Part shown: piece by piece, positions 51,132 through 59,889 of the stretch
Position numbering within the stretch: the stretch's first letter is position 1
Layout: each line of letters starts with the position of its first letter
NCBI RefSeq assembly: GCF_007679345.1
Contig: NZ_VEGH01000001.1
Coordinates: forward strand, 372,001 to 436,000
DNA from: Cellulosimicrobium cellulans
Lineage (GTDB): Bacteria > Actinomycetota > Actinomycetes > Actinomycetales > Cellulomonadaceae
Reading direction: 5' to 3'
Length of the DNA stretch: 64,000 nt
Translations under genes and position numbers: made by a program
The notes under the pieces: generated by a model
What the model saw: the letters and a program-made list of their open reading frames with translations, nothing else
The model's database searches: none
Told to the model about the DNA's origin: nothing

Positions 51132-52493
51132 ATGACCAGGATCCGCGGGGACGCGCGCCCGGGCGACTCCGCGGCGGCGGCGCGCACGGTGCTCGACGCG
51201 GCGCGCGCACGCCTCGACCGGGTGTTCGCCGACTTCGACACGGTCGTCGTCGCGTTCTCCGGCGGCAAGGACTCGGGGGCGATGCTGCACCTGGTGCTGG
51301 ACCACATGCGTGCCCGCGGCATCCGCAAGCCCGTCCACGTGTTCCACATGGACTACGAGGGCCAGTACTCCGCCACCACCGAGTACGTCGACTCCGTGCT
51401 CTCGTCGGACCCTGACCTCGTCGTGCCCTGGCGGGTGTGCCTGCCGGTCGCGGTCGGCTGCGCGGCCACCATGTTCGACGACCACTGGCGGCCCTGGGAC
51501 CCCGCGCTGCGCGACCGCTGGGTGCGACCGCTGCCGGACCACCCGGGCGTCGTGCACGCCGGGAACGTGCCCCCCGGCTTCCCCGCGTTCGAGGGCGTGC
51601 CGGACTACGAGGTGTACGACGCGTTCGAGGTCTGGCTGCACCGGGTCACCGGCGCGCGGCGCACCGCCGTCCTGATCGGCATCCGGGAGGAGGAGTCGCT
51701 GCACCGGTACGCGACGATCAACCGCGACGACCGTCGGTCCATGCACGACGGCCTGCGGTGGACGTCGCAGCTGGCGCCGGGGGTGGTCAAGGCGTACCCG
51801 ATCCACGACTGGCGCCTCGGCGACGTGTGGCACGCGCACGCCCGGTTCGGCTGGTCGTACAACCGGCTGTACGACCTGATGCACCTGGCGGGCGTGCCGC
51901 CGCACCAGATGCGGGTGGCCTCCCCCTTCATCAGCCAGGGCATCCGCCAGCTGCACCTGTACCGGGTGATCGAGCCGGAGCTGTGGGCGCGCCTGGTCGG
52001 CCGGGTCAACGGCGCCAACTTCGCGGCGCTCTACGCGTCGGGCCGGGCGATGGGCGCACGGGACGTCACGCTGCCGCGCGGGCACACCTGGGCCACCTAC
52101 CTGCGGTTCCTGCTCACCACCGTCCCCGCGGCGGTGCGCGGGCGGTACCTGGAGAAGTTCCACACCTCGGTGCGGTACTGGACGGAGCGGGGCGGTGCGC
52201 TGCCCACCCCGACGGTGCAGGCGATGCGCGCCGCAGGCGTCGAGGCCGAGTACCTGGGCCCGGCGGTGCACCGGACCTACGCCCGGCCGCACGAGATGGT
52301 CCGGTTCCTGAGCTACCCGGACGACCTGCCGGGCATCCCCGACTTCGCCTCCCTGCCGAGCTACAAGAGGATGTGCGTGACGGTCCTGCGCAACGACCAC
52401 GTCTGCCGGTACATGGGGTTCAGCCCGACCAAGGCGGACGAGACCCGCCGGCGCTCCGCGCTGGAGAGGTACGAGGCGGTGACGGCGTCGTGA
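51132..52493 (+). CDS. IbrA-like PAPS-reductase-fold protein (DUF3440), 453 aa
   Basis: The PP-loop SGGKDS (43-48) in VVVAFSGGKDSGAMLHLVLD places it with PAPS reductases and ATP pyrophosphatases. A second motif IGIREEESLHRYATINRDDR and the long C-terminal DUF3440-like region (PHQMRVASPFISQGIRQLHL) match IbrA-type proteins, not assimilatory CysH. Cys residues in KRMCVTVLRNDHVCRYMGF may bind metal or sulfur. It overlaps a ParB-fold partner by four bases (GTGA). The pair is often on mobile DNA; the chemistry is unknown. Confidence 0.82.
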   Translation: MTRIRGDARPGDSAAAARTVLDAARARLDRVFADFDTVVVAFSGGKDSGAMLHLVLDHMRARGIRKPVHVFHMDYEGQYSATTEYVDSVLSSDPDLVVPWRVCLPVAVGCAATMFDDHWRPWDPALRDRWVRPLPDHPGVVHAGNVPPGFPAFEGVPDYEVYDAFEVWLHRVTGARRTAVLIGIREEESLHRYATINRDDRRSMHDGLRWTSQLAPGVVKAYPIHDWRLGDVWHAHARFGWSYNRLYDLMHLAGVPPHQMRVASPFISQGIRQLHLYRVIEPELWARLVGRVNGANFAALYASGRAMGARDVTLPRGHTWATYLRFLLTTVPAAVRGRYLEKFHTSVRYWTERGGALPTPTVQAMRAAGVEAEYLGPAVHRTYARPHEMVRFLSYPDDLPGIPDFASLPSYKRMCVTVLRNDHVCRYMGFSPTKADETRRRSALERYEAVTAS

Positions 52494-53020
52494 GGCACAC
52501 CTCCCCCGTCTACGGCGTGCGCGCCGTCCCCGTCGAACGCGTCCGGGCCAACGCCTACAACCCCAACGTCGTCGCCCCGCCGGAGATGGCGCTGCTGGAG
52601 CAGAGCATCTGGGTGGACGGGTACACCCAGCCGGTGGTGTGCACCGACGCGGGTGACGGCACGTACGAGATCGTCGACGGCTACCACCGGTACCGGGTGA
52701 TGATGACCTCGGCCAGGATCCGGGAGCGCGAGCGCGGCCTGCTGCCGGTCGTCCTGATCGACACCGACGAGCCCAGCCGGATGGCCTCGACCATCCGGCA
52801 CAACCGCGCGCGCGGCGCGCACGCGGTCGAGCTGATGTCCCAGATCGTGACCGAGCTCGTCGAGGCCGGGATGAGCGACACCTGGATCCAGCGCAACATC
52901 GGCATGGACCGCGACGAGCTGCTCCGGCTGAAGCAGATCACCGGGATCGCCGCGCTGTTCGCGGACCACGAGTTCACCCGGCTGGACGACGGGGGGGCCT
53001 CCGACCACCGGCTGGGGTGA
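52490..53020 (+). CDS. IbrB-like ParB-fold protein, 176 aa
   Basis: A ParB N-terminal fold: ERVRANAYNPNVVAPPEMAL, EQSIWVDGYTQPVV and EIVDGYHRYRVMM (DGYHRYR at 63-69). A short HTH follows (SDTWIQRNIGMDRDELLRLK). It is translated with the IbrA-like gene. The CTP-binding/nuclease-like core may act on nucleic acid together with the PP-loop partner. GTG start at 52490. Confidence 0.82.
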   Translation: MRHTSPVYGVRAVPVERVRANAYNPNVVAPPEMALLEQSIWVDGYTQPVVCTDAGDGTYEIVDGYHRYRVMMTSARIRERERGLLPVVLIDTDEPSRMASTIRHNRARGAHAVELMSQIVTELVEAGMSDTWIQRNIGMDRDELLRLKQITGIAALFADHEFTRLDDGGASDHRLG

Positions 53021-53089
53021 CGCGCGGGCCGGTAGCGCGACCACCCCGGGGGCGGTCGCCGGCGCGTCGCGGTGCGCGGCCCCGGCGGG

Positions 53090-53829
53090 TCAGACCCGCC
53101 GGGCGACGACCGCGAGCCAGGGCGACCCCGGCCACCACGCGTCCCCGGCGAGGCTGGACCACGTGCGCTCGACCCGTAGCCCCGCCCGGGCGAGCACCGG
53201 GGTGAGCGTCGCGGGCGTGTAGTCGTGGAACCACATCCGGTACGTGGTCAGGTCTTCGGGACCCGCGACGACCGTGTACTGCCGGCACCGGAGGTCGTCG
53301 GGGTACACGTGGGTGCGGGCGAGCACGAGGTGCGGTCCCGGGCGCCACAGCCCGCCGTCCTCGACCGACCAGGCGTCGGCCTCGCGGTCCTGAGCCGGCG
53401 TCGAGACGTCCAGCACGAGCGCGCCCCCGGGCGCGAGCGCCGCCCGCAGCCGGCCGAGCAGGTCGTCGCGGACCTCGTCGCCGAACGTCGACAGCTCGCC
53501 GTAGGCCTGCAGGACGAGGTCGAACCGGTCCGGGTCGTCGAGGGTGCGGAAGTCCTGCCGTCGGAGCTCGACGTCGACGCCGCGGCGCCCGCGGACCGGC
53601 GGGCGTGCGCGAGCGAGCCGGCGCTCAGGTCGACCCCGACGACCCGGCAGCCGCGGGCCGCCAGCCGCACGGCGTACAGGCCTGGACCGCAGCCGAGGTC
53701 GAGGACGCGGGCCCCGGGGCGCGCGAGGCCGGTCGCGACCAGGTGCGCCACGGTGCGGTCGATCTCCGCGAGCGGTCGGCTGGCCGCGTCGTGCGACTGG
53801 TCGAGGTGCGCCTCCAGCAGCCGCTCCAT
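53090..53829 (-). pseudogene. Class I SAM methyltransferase with frameshift
   Basis: From ATG 53829 (MERLLEAHLDQSHDAASR) the frame includes the SAM-binding motif ARVLDLGCGPGLYAVRLA and VVGVDLS. Between about 53580 and 53600 the coding frame changes by one base: VDVELRRQDFRTLDD and ALAPGGALVLDVSTPAQDRE continue in another frame to the stop at 53090. The whole would be about 246 residues, a normal length. It is either a decayed gene or a sequencing error. An upstream in-frame start at 53874 is possible. Confidence 0.75.
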
Positions 53830-53905
53830 TATCAGCCCACTGATGGGACGACGCGCGGAACGTAGGTCCCGCAACGCGTCCGGGCCCTGTCGACGGGCGC
53901 CGTCG

Positions 53906-54952
53906 TCACCGGCCGTCGTCCCGGACGAACCGCACGACGTCCCCCGGGACGAGCTCGTCCACCACCCCGACGTACGGCGCCGCCACGTCCGCCACGCGCG
54001 CCTGCAGCGGGTGCAGCGGGCGGTCGGCGCGCATCAGGTGGACCTCGCCCCGGTACCGGCCGGAGCCGGCCAGGTCCATCTGCAGGCTGCCGCGGGCGCG
54101 GGTGTCACCGTTCCGCAGCCGGGCCGGCGCGCGATCCCCGCGGGTCTCTTCCAGCCGGAAGGCCACCTCGGCGCTGTCGGGGCGCAGCCGCCAGGGCCGG
54201 TCGAGCAGGAACGCGGCCGCCGGGTCGACGCCGACGAGCGGCACCGTCACCTCGCCGGTCCGCTCGTGGTGGTCGATCCACGCCAGGTGCTGCTCCTGGA
54301 CGGTCCCCTCGGCGCACACGACAGCCGCACCGGGGCTCAGCCGGCGCAGCTGCAGGTAGTTCCGCCACACCGTGCGGTGCCGCTGCTCCTCGACGGTCGG
54401 CAGCCCGAGGCCGAGCGGCGCACGGAACGTGACCTCGCCGGGCACGAAGGCGTACCGGGGGAGGCCGCGGTCGGCGAACACCGCGTCCTGCGCGCGGTAG
54501 GTGGCCGTCGACAGCCCGGTCTCGGGTCGCGGGTAGTAGTTGTGCCACCCGGCGAGCGGCAGGCCGCCGAGCGCGTCGAGGTCGGGGGCCTGCGCCGTGC
54601 TGGCGTTCAGCGCGATCCGGCAGCCGGTGCGGTCCGCGATCGCGCGCACCTCGGCGGTGTCGAACCCGAAGTCGATCCGCAGCACCGTGACGCCCCAGTC
54701 GCGCAGCCGGTCGAGGGCCGGCAGGCCGCCTCCGAGCCGCTCGAGCGTCAGCGGCGAGACGTCGCCGCAGAACGTCAGCCCGTGCTCGGCGTGCAGCCGC
54801 CGCAGCAGCGCACCGTGCTCCGCCAGCGTGTCGCTCTCCGGGAGGTGCAGCGAGGTGAACACCGGGCCGTCGGGTGCGCCGTGGCGCACCGTCTGCGCGA
54901 CGACGGCTCGCTGCACCTCCGGGCCGTCGGTGGGGTAGAGCGACCAGAGCAC
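53906..54952 (-). CDS. mupG: MupG-like 6-phospho-N-acetylmuramidase (DUF871)
   Basis: 348 residues. A TIM-barrel N-terminal part (PVFTSLHLPESD, FCGDVSPLTLERLG, GVTVLRIDFGF, ALNASTAQ, GWHNYYPRPETGLS) and a small beta C-terminal domain match DUF871. In Staphylococcus MupG cleaves MurNAc-6P-GlcNAc taken up by a PTS. Here it follows the PTS and murQ, as in that pathway. GTG start at 54952. Confidence 0.85.
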   Translation of the reverse strand: MLWSLYPTDGPEVQRAVVAQTVRHGAPDGPVFTSLHLPESDTLAEHGALLRRLHAEHGLTFCGDVSPLTLERLGGGLPALDRLRDWGVTVLRIDFGFDTAEVRAIADRTGCRIALNASTAQAPDLDALGGLPLAGWHNYYPRPETGLSTATYRAQDAVFADRGLPRYAFVPGEVTFRAPLGLGLPTVEEQRHRTVWRNYLQLRRLSPGAAVVCAEGTVQEQHLAWIDHHERTGEVTVPLVGVDPAAAFLLDRPWRLRPDSAEVAFRLEETRGDRAPARLRNGDTRARGSLQMDLAGSGRYRGEVHLMRADRPLHPLQARVADVAAPYVGVVDELVPGDVVRFVRDDGR

Positions 54953-54989
54953 GGCGGTCTCCTTCCTCGTCGTCCGGTCCTGCGTCGGC

Positions 54990-56492
54990 TCACGCCAGCC
55001 GCTCGACCATGTGCTCCTTGAACCCGAACAGGTACGTGAGGACGAACCCCATGACGTAGGAGACGAGCAGGCCGCCGACGTACCAGAGCCAGTGCCCGTT
55101 CGTGATCACGGCGGTCATGAGCACCCCGGACAGCCCGAGCGCGCCCGCGCCGAAGCCGTCGGTCGCCTGCATCCCGAAGGCCACGAACGCGCCGCCGAAG
55201 CCGCCTCCCAGGCACGCGGTGATCAGCGGGTAGAACAGCGGCAGCGAGACGCCGTAGATGAGCGGCTCGCCGACGCCGAGGACGCCGATCGGCAGCGCCG
55301 CACGGATGATCCCCTTGAGCCGGGCGCTCTTGGTCTTGACGTAGATGGCGACGGCCATGCCGACCTCGCCCGCGCCGGCCATCGCCAGCACGGGCAGCAG
55401 CTCGGTGAACCCGTGGTCGGCGATCAGCTGCGCGTGCAGCGGCGTCAGGCCCTGGTGGATGCCGAGCATCACGAGCGGCAGGAACAGCGAGGCCAGCAGG
55501 TAGCCGCCGACGATCCCGCCCTGCTCCAGCGCGAAGTCGATCAGCAGCCAGTTGATGCCCTGCATCAGCAGCGCGGACAGGGGCATGACGACGAAGACGC
55601 ACACCACCGCGCCCACCAGCACGGTGACGACGGGGACCACGAACAGGTCGACGGCAGCGGGCACCAGCGCGCGGACGCGCTTCTCGATGACGGTGAACAG
55701 CCACGCGGTGATGATCACGCCGATCACCCCGCCGAGCGCCGGGCTCAGCTCGCCGAAAACCGGGATGACGAGCGGTTGCGCGGCGGTGGCGGTCCCGTCG
55801 GCGGCCGTCCCGGCGGGGATGCCCGCGAGCGCGGGCAGGTACGGCACCGCCCCGGCGATCAGGCCGAGCACCGGCGTGCCGCCGAACTCCTGCGCCGTGT
55901 TGTACCCGACGAGCAGGTGCAGCGCGCCGACGACGATCCCGCCGATCCCGGCGAAGGCCAGGTACCAGGGTTTGTCGACGACGTCGGGGGCGGCGACCTT
56001 CCAGACGTTCGCGATCGCGATGATCAGGCCGCAGGCGATGAACCCGGGGATGATCGGCACGAAGATGTTCCCGATGTGCCGGAACAGGCCGTGCACGCCG
56101 GTGGTGTGCCGGGACTTCACCTTCGCCTTGTTCTCGGCCTCGAGCGCGCGCAGGTCGGCCGCTGCGTCCCCCTCGACGGCGCCCGCCTCGGCCGCGCCGA
56201 CCGAGCCCGCGGCGGCGCCGGCGGCGACGGGCACCTCGGCCGCACGCCGCGCCGCCCGGGCGGCGAACGCGTCCCGCAGGCGCTGGGCGTGCCCGGGCCC
56301 GACGACGACCTGGAGCTGCTCGCCCTCGACGACGCCGATGACGCCGTCCAGCGCCCGGATGGCGTCCGCGTCGACCGCGGACGGGTCGACGACGTTCAGC
56401 CTCAGCCGGGTCATGCAGTTGGTGAACGAGTCGACGTTGTCCAGGCCGCCGACGAGCGGCACGAGGTCGTCGCTGAGCTTCGAGTAGTCCAC
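54990..56492 (-). CDS. murP: PTS EIIBC transporter, MurNAc/muropeptide type
   Basis: 500 residues. An EIIB domain with phospho-Cys26 in FTNCMTRLRL, an Ala-rich linker, then an EIIC domain of about ten helices (RHIGNIFVPIIPGFIACGLI, GIHQGLTPLHAQL, GEPLIYGVSLPLFYP). EIIA is absent and must come from elsewhere. Gene order with murQ and the DUF871 protein indicates MurNAc or MurNAc-GlcNAc uptake. GTG start at 56492 after CCGGAGGAGTCACC. Confidence 0.88.
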   Translation of the reverse strand: MDYSKLSDDLVPLVGGLDNVDSFTNCMTRLRLNVVDPSAVDADAIRALDGVIGVVEGEQLQVVVGPGHAQRLRDAFAARAARRAAEVPVAAGAAAGSVGAAEAGAVEGDAAADLRALEAENKAKVKSRHTTGVHGLFRHIGNIFVPIIPGFIACGLIIAIANVWKVAAPDVVDKPWYLAFAGIGGIVVGALHLLVGYNTAQEFGGTPVLGLIAGAVPYLPALAGIPAGTAADGTATAAQPLVIPVFGELSPALGGVIGVIITAWLFTVIEKRVRALVPAAVDLFVVPVVTVLVGAVVCVFVVMPLSALLMQGINWLLIDFALEQGGIVGGYLLASLFLPLVMLGIHQGLTPLHAQLIADHGFTELLPVLAMAGAGEVGMAVAIYVKTKSARLKGIIRAALPIGVLGVGEPLIYGVSLPLFYPLITACLGGGFGGAFVAFGMQATDGFGAGALGLSGVLMTAVITNGHWLWYVGGLLVSYVMGFVLTYLFGFKEHMVERLA

Positions 56493-56517
56493 GGTGACTC
56501 CTCCGGTCGGGTCAGGG

Positions 56518-57420
56518 TCAGGGCGTCGGCGGCAGCGCGCCGCGCACGAAGCCGTGCGCGGCGATCAGCCGGGTGCGGGCGGTACCGGCGTCGACGCCGC
56601 AGAGCAGCGCGACGATGGCGGTCTTGGGGTGGTCGCCGGCGTCGGCGAGAGCTCCGCGGGCGGTGGCGTCGTCGCAGCCGGTGGCGTCCCGGACGATGCG
56701 GACGGCCCGCTCGCGCAGCTTGGCGTTGCTGGGCCGGACGTCCACCATGAGGTTGCCGTAGACCTTGCCGAGCCGGACCATCGCGGCCGTCGAGATCATG
56801 TTCAGGACCAGCTTCTGGCCGGTGCCCGCCTTGAGCCGCGTGGACCCGGTGAGCACCTCCGGACCGGTGTCGAGCTCGATCCGCACGTCCGCGTGCCGGC
56901 CGACCTCGGAGTCCGGGTTGCAGGCGATCGCGACGGTGCTCGCGCCGACGGCGCGCGCCGCGTCCAGCCCCCCGACGACGTACGGGGTCCGGCCGGACGC
57001 CGCGAGCCCGATCACGGTGTCCCGGTCGGTCACGCCGAGGTCCGCCAGGTCCCGCGCACCGAGCTCCGGGTCGTCCTCCGCGCCCTCGACCGCCTCGAAC
57101 ATCGCGCCGGGCCCCCCGGCCAGCACGCCGACGACCTGGCCTGGGTCGGTGCTGAACGTCGGGGGGCACTCGGCGGCGTCCAGGACGCCGAGGCGGCCGC
57201 TGGTGCCCGCGCCGAGGTAGACGAGCCGCCCGCCGTGGGCCAGCGAGTCGACCGCCAGGGCGACCGCGGCCGCGATCGCACCGAGCTCGGCTTCGACGGC
57301 GTCGGGCACGCGCCGGTCCTCGGCGTTCATGACGGCGAGCAGGTCCTCGACGGGCAGCGCGTCGAGGTCCGCGCTGCGCGGGTTGCGGCTCTCGGTTCCG
57401 AGAGCGAGCAGGTCGGCCAC
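56518..57420 (-). CDS. murQ: N-acetylmuramic acid 6-phosphate etherase
   Basis: 300 residues from GTG 57420, chosen because GAAGGAG lies 5 nt upstream; upstream ATGs (57444, 57465) lack a ribosome site. Signatures: LVYLGAGTSGRLGVLDAAEC (catalytic Glu84 in AAEC), GLAASGRTPYVVGG (SIS phosphosugar loop), LKAGTGQKLVLNMISTAAM. It cleaves the lactyl ether of MurNAc-6P to GlcNAc-6P. First gene of the leftward recycling operon. Confidence 0.93.
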   Translation of the reverse strand: MADLLALGTESRNPRSADLDALPVEDLLAVMNAEDRRVPDAVEAELGAIAAAVALAVDSLAHGGRLVYLGAGTSGRLGVLDAAECPPTFSTDPGQVVGVLAGGPGAMFEAVEGAEDDPELGARDLADLGVTDRDTVIGLAASGRTPYVVGGLDAARAVGASTVAIACNPDSEVGRHADVRIELDTGPEVLTGSTRLKAGTGQKLVLNMISTAAMVRLGKVYGNLMVDVRPSNAKLRERAVRIVRDATGCDDATARGALADAGDHPKTAIVALLCGVDAGTARTRLIAAHGFVRGALPPTP

Positions 57421-57474
57421 GTGAACTCCTTCGTCCGGGGGCATGACACCATGTTGCACCATCACCCGCCAGAA

Positions 57475-57489
57475 TCAAACATCGTTTCA
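57475..57489. promoter_or_regulatory. Probable MurR operator
   Basis: AAACATCGTTT, a palindrome with a 3-nt centre, extends to imperfect arms TCAAAC/GTTTCA. It lies in the 122-nt murQ-murR divergent gap and is strikingly AT-rich for this genome. RpiR/MurR proteins bind such palindromes. Confidence 0.5.
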
Positions 57490-57542
57490 TCCGCTGTGCC
57501 ACACTGGCGTCCGCGCACCGGGCGCCGAGGACGGGAGGTCGC

Positions 57543-58436
57543 GTGTCGGACAGTGCGGTGGAGGTGCTCGACGCCCTCCGGACGGCGCTCCCCCGGCTCG
57601 GACCCGCGGAGGCCCGCGTCGCCGAGGCCCTGCTGCGCGACCCCGATGCCGGCGTGAACGCCACGGCGGCCACCCTCGCCGCGCTCGCCCGGGTCTCGCC
57701 CGCGTCCGTGGTCCGGCTGGCCAGGACGCTCGGGTACTCGGGTCTGCCGGACCTGCGGGTGCGCCTGGCGCAGGACCTCTCCCGGCGAGCCGTGGAGCTG
57801 GAGCGCTCCGACATCGCCGAGGGCACGATCAACGCCTCGGACCCGCTCGCCGACATGGTCGCGAAGCTCGCGTTCCACGAGGCGCGGACGATCGAGCAGA
57901 CCGCCCGCGCGCTCGACCTCGACGCCCTCGACCGCGTCGCGCACGCCGTCGCCGAGGGCCACCACACCGCCGTGTTCGGCGTCGGCGCCTCCGGCCTGGC
58001 GGCGGCCGACCTCGCGCAGAAGCTCCAGCGCATCGGCCTGATGTGCCTGTCCGCCGCCGACACCCACGTCCAGATGACCCACGCCGCGCTCGCCGACGAG
58101 CGGACCACCGCCATCGCCCTGTCCTTCAGCGGCGGCACCGTCGACGTCGTGCAGGCGCTGGAGGTGGCCGGGCGCGCCGGCGCGCACACCGTCGCCGTCA
58201 CCAACGACGACCGCTCCCCGCTGGCGCGGGCCGCGCGGGACGTGCTGCGCACCCCCGCCCGCGAGGCGACCGCCCGGGCCGCCGCGCTCGCGAGCCGGAT
58301 GGCACAGCTCGCCGTCGTCGACTTCCTGTTCATGCGGGTCGCCCAGCTGCGGTTCGACGACCTCGACCACGCCCTGCGCGCGACCCGGCAGGCGGTCGAC
58401 CCGCACCACCTGCCACCCGACGAGCCGGCCCGCTGA
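57543..58436 (+). CDS. murR: RpiR-family regulator (MurR-like)
   Basis: 297 residues. An N-terminal RpiR HTH (LGPAEARVAEALLRDPDAGV, SPASVVRLARTLGYSGLPDL) is followed by a SIS phosphosugar-binding domain (TAVFGVGASGLAAADLAQKL, ALSFSGGTVDVVQAL). It probably senses MurNAc-6P and represses the divergent murQ operon. GTG start after GACGGGAGGTCGC. Confidence 0.9.
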   Translation: MSDSAVEVLDALRTALPRLGPAEARVAEALLRDPDAGVNATAATLAALARVSPASVVRLARTLGYSGLPDLRVRLAQDLSRRAVELERSDIAEGTINASDPLADMVAKLAFHEARTIEQTARALDLDALDRVAHAVAEGHHTAVFGVGASGLAAADLAQKLQRIGLMCLSAADTHVQMTHAALADERTTAIALSFSGGTVDVVQALEVAGRAGAHTVAVTNDDRSPLARAARDVLRTPAREATARAAALASRMAQLAVVDFLFMRVAQLRFDDLDHALRATRQAVDPHHLPPDEPAR

Positions 58437-58464
58437 CCTGACGGGAGGTCGCGCCCCGGACGCC

Positions 58465-58848
58465 CTAGGACCGGCCGCGCACGAGCCAGACCTTGGCCGC
58501 CTCGGGGTCGGCGAGGAACCGCGTGGGCACCGGCAGGGGCGTCGCCCCGCGCCGGGCCGTCCGGGGCAGTCGCCGGGCGTCCGTCCGCCGCGCACCGACG
58601 ATCGCCACCTTCACCAGGAGCGGGCGCAGCGCGTCCAGGTGCGCGACCAGGAGGCGCCGGCCGGCGGTGCCGAGGCGGGTCCCGTAGAGGTCGATCCAGA
58701 CGAGGTGCGACGTGCCGACCCCGAGGAGGAAGTCCTGCTCGGCGTGGATCACCTCGGCCAGCGCGCCCAGGTCGCGGCCGCGCTCGCCGTACTTGAGGCC
58801 GTGGATCTCGCCGCCGAGGTAGTGGTAGGGGTACGTCGAGCCCCCGGG
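58465..58848 (-). CDS. Conserved-looking protein without clear start
   Basis: The frame reads TYPYHYLGGEIHGLKYGERG, then HAEQDFLLGVGTSHLVWIDL and LDALRPLLVKVAIVG, ending VWLVRGRS. It looks like a real alpha/beta domain, but there is no ATG/GTG near its apparent N-terminus; the frame stays open to 59076 through low-complexity sequence. It may be 5'-truncated or have an unusual start. No family recognised with confidence. The remaining 58849-59076 shows nothing else. Confidence 0.45.
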   Translation of the reverse strand, partial: PGGSTYPYHYLGGEIHGLKYGERGRDLGALAEVIHAEQDFLLGVGTSHLVWIDLYGTRLGTAGRRLLVAHLDALRPLLVKVAIVGARRTDARRLPRTARRGATPLPVPTRFLADPEAAKVWLVRGRS

Positions 58849-59076
58849 TGAACGCCGCGGATCGGTTCGTCCCGAGGACGTGGCGGCCGGCCCCGCGGGT
58901 CGTCCGCGCCGAATGTCTGACGCCCGCGCACCGACCCCCGCAGGACGCGCCCACGGCGACGTCGGCATCACCTCCGGCGGCTTCTGCTGCGGCGGCGGGA
59001 CCCCTGAGCTCGACGCCGGCGGGCGTCCCGCGTGCGATCGACCCTGTGGCGGCCACGCACGGGGCGCGCGCGACAC

Positions 59077-59889
59077 CTAGAGCCGGGTGACGATCCGCTC
59101 GCGCTCGAACCGCCGGACCACGAGGAAGAACGCGAGGACGTCGGCGATGAGCAGCACCAGGCACCCGGCGAGCGCGACCGGGGCGTCGAACAGGGTGAGG
59201 CCGGTGGCCTGGCCGACGACCAGCCCGAGGATCGGGAACACGACGAACATCGCGGTGCCCTGCGCCCCCTGCATGGTGGTCGACCGCCCGGACACGGCGA
59301 CGATCAGGCTGGTCGCGAGGAACCCGACGAGCGGCACCAGACCGACGATCAGGACCACCCAGGTCCAGGTGGGGAAGAACAGGCCGCCCATCGTCGACCA
59401 GCCCAGCGCGTTCACGATCACGGTGTAGACGCCGAACGCGGCCCAGGTCAGGACGACGGCGGGGATCACGGACCCGAGCACCTTGGCGAGCACGAGCTCG
59501 CGGTTGGTCAGCGGGGTGTAGAGCAGGCCCTCGATGGTGCGGCGCTCCTTCTCCCCGACGAGGCTCGAGCTCGCGGTCATGCTCGCCACCATGACGGGGA
59601 TGAGCAGGAAGAGCGGGGCCATGAAGTAGACGGTGACGGTGAAGAGCACGGTCTGCTCGCTGGTGTAGTCGGCGGGCACGACGCCGGCGGGCAGGTTGTC
59701 GAGGAAGCTCTGCAGCCCGTTGATGGTGGAGGCGAGCACGCCCGTGGTGCCGAGCAGACCGACCGCGGTCGGGATGATCACCGCGAAGACGGCGGGCACG
59801 ATCACCATCGAGGTCATGACCTGCTTGTTCCGGAGCACCTCGAGCCAGTCCTTGCGGATCACGGCCCGGACCCGGCGTCGGTCGATCAT
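59077..59889 (-). CDS. ABC-2 type transporter permease, 270 aa
   Basis: About six membrane segments with the NatB/ABC-2 pattern: VRAVIRKDWLEVLRNKQ at the N-terminus, SSSLVGEKERRTIEGLLYTP and TNRELVLAKVLGS. ATG at 59889 overlaps the ATPase stop (ATGA). It exports an unknown substrate with the ATPase upstream. Confidence 0.87.
   Translation of the reverse strand: MIDRRRVRAVIRKDWLEVLRNKQVMTSMVIVPAVFAVIIPTAVGLLGTTGVLASTINGLQSFLDNLPAGVVPADYTSEQTVLFTVTVYFMAPLFLLIPVMVASMTASSSLVGEKERRTIEGLLYTPLTNRELVLAKVLGSVIPAVVLTWAAFGVYTVIVNALGWSTMGGLFFPTWTWVVLIVGLVPLVGFLATSLIVAVSGRSTTMQGAQGTAMFVVFPILGLVVGQATGLTLFDAPVALAGCLVLLIADVLAFFLVVRRFERERIVTRL

Noticed and set aside
51132..52493. Assimilatory PAPS reductase CysH
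   Set aside because: Length, DUF3440-like C-terminus and ParB-fold partner do not fit CysH, and no sulfate genes are nearby.
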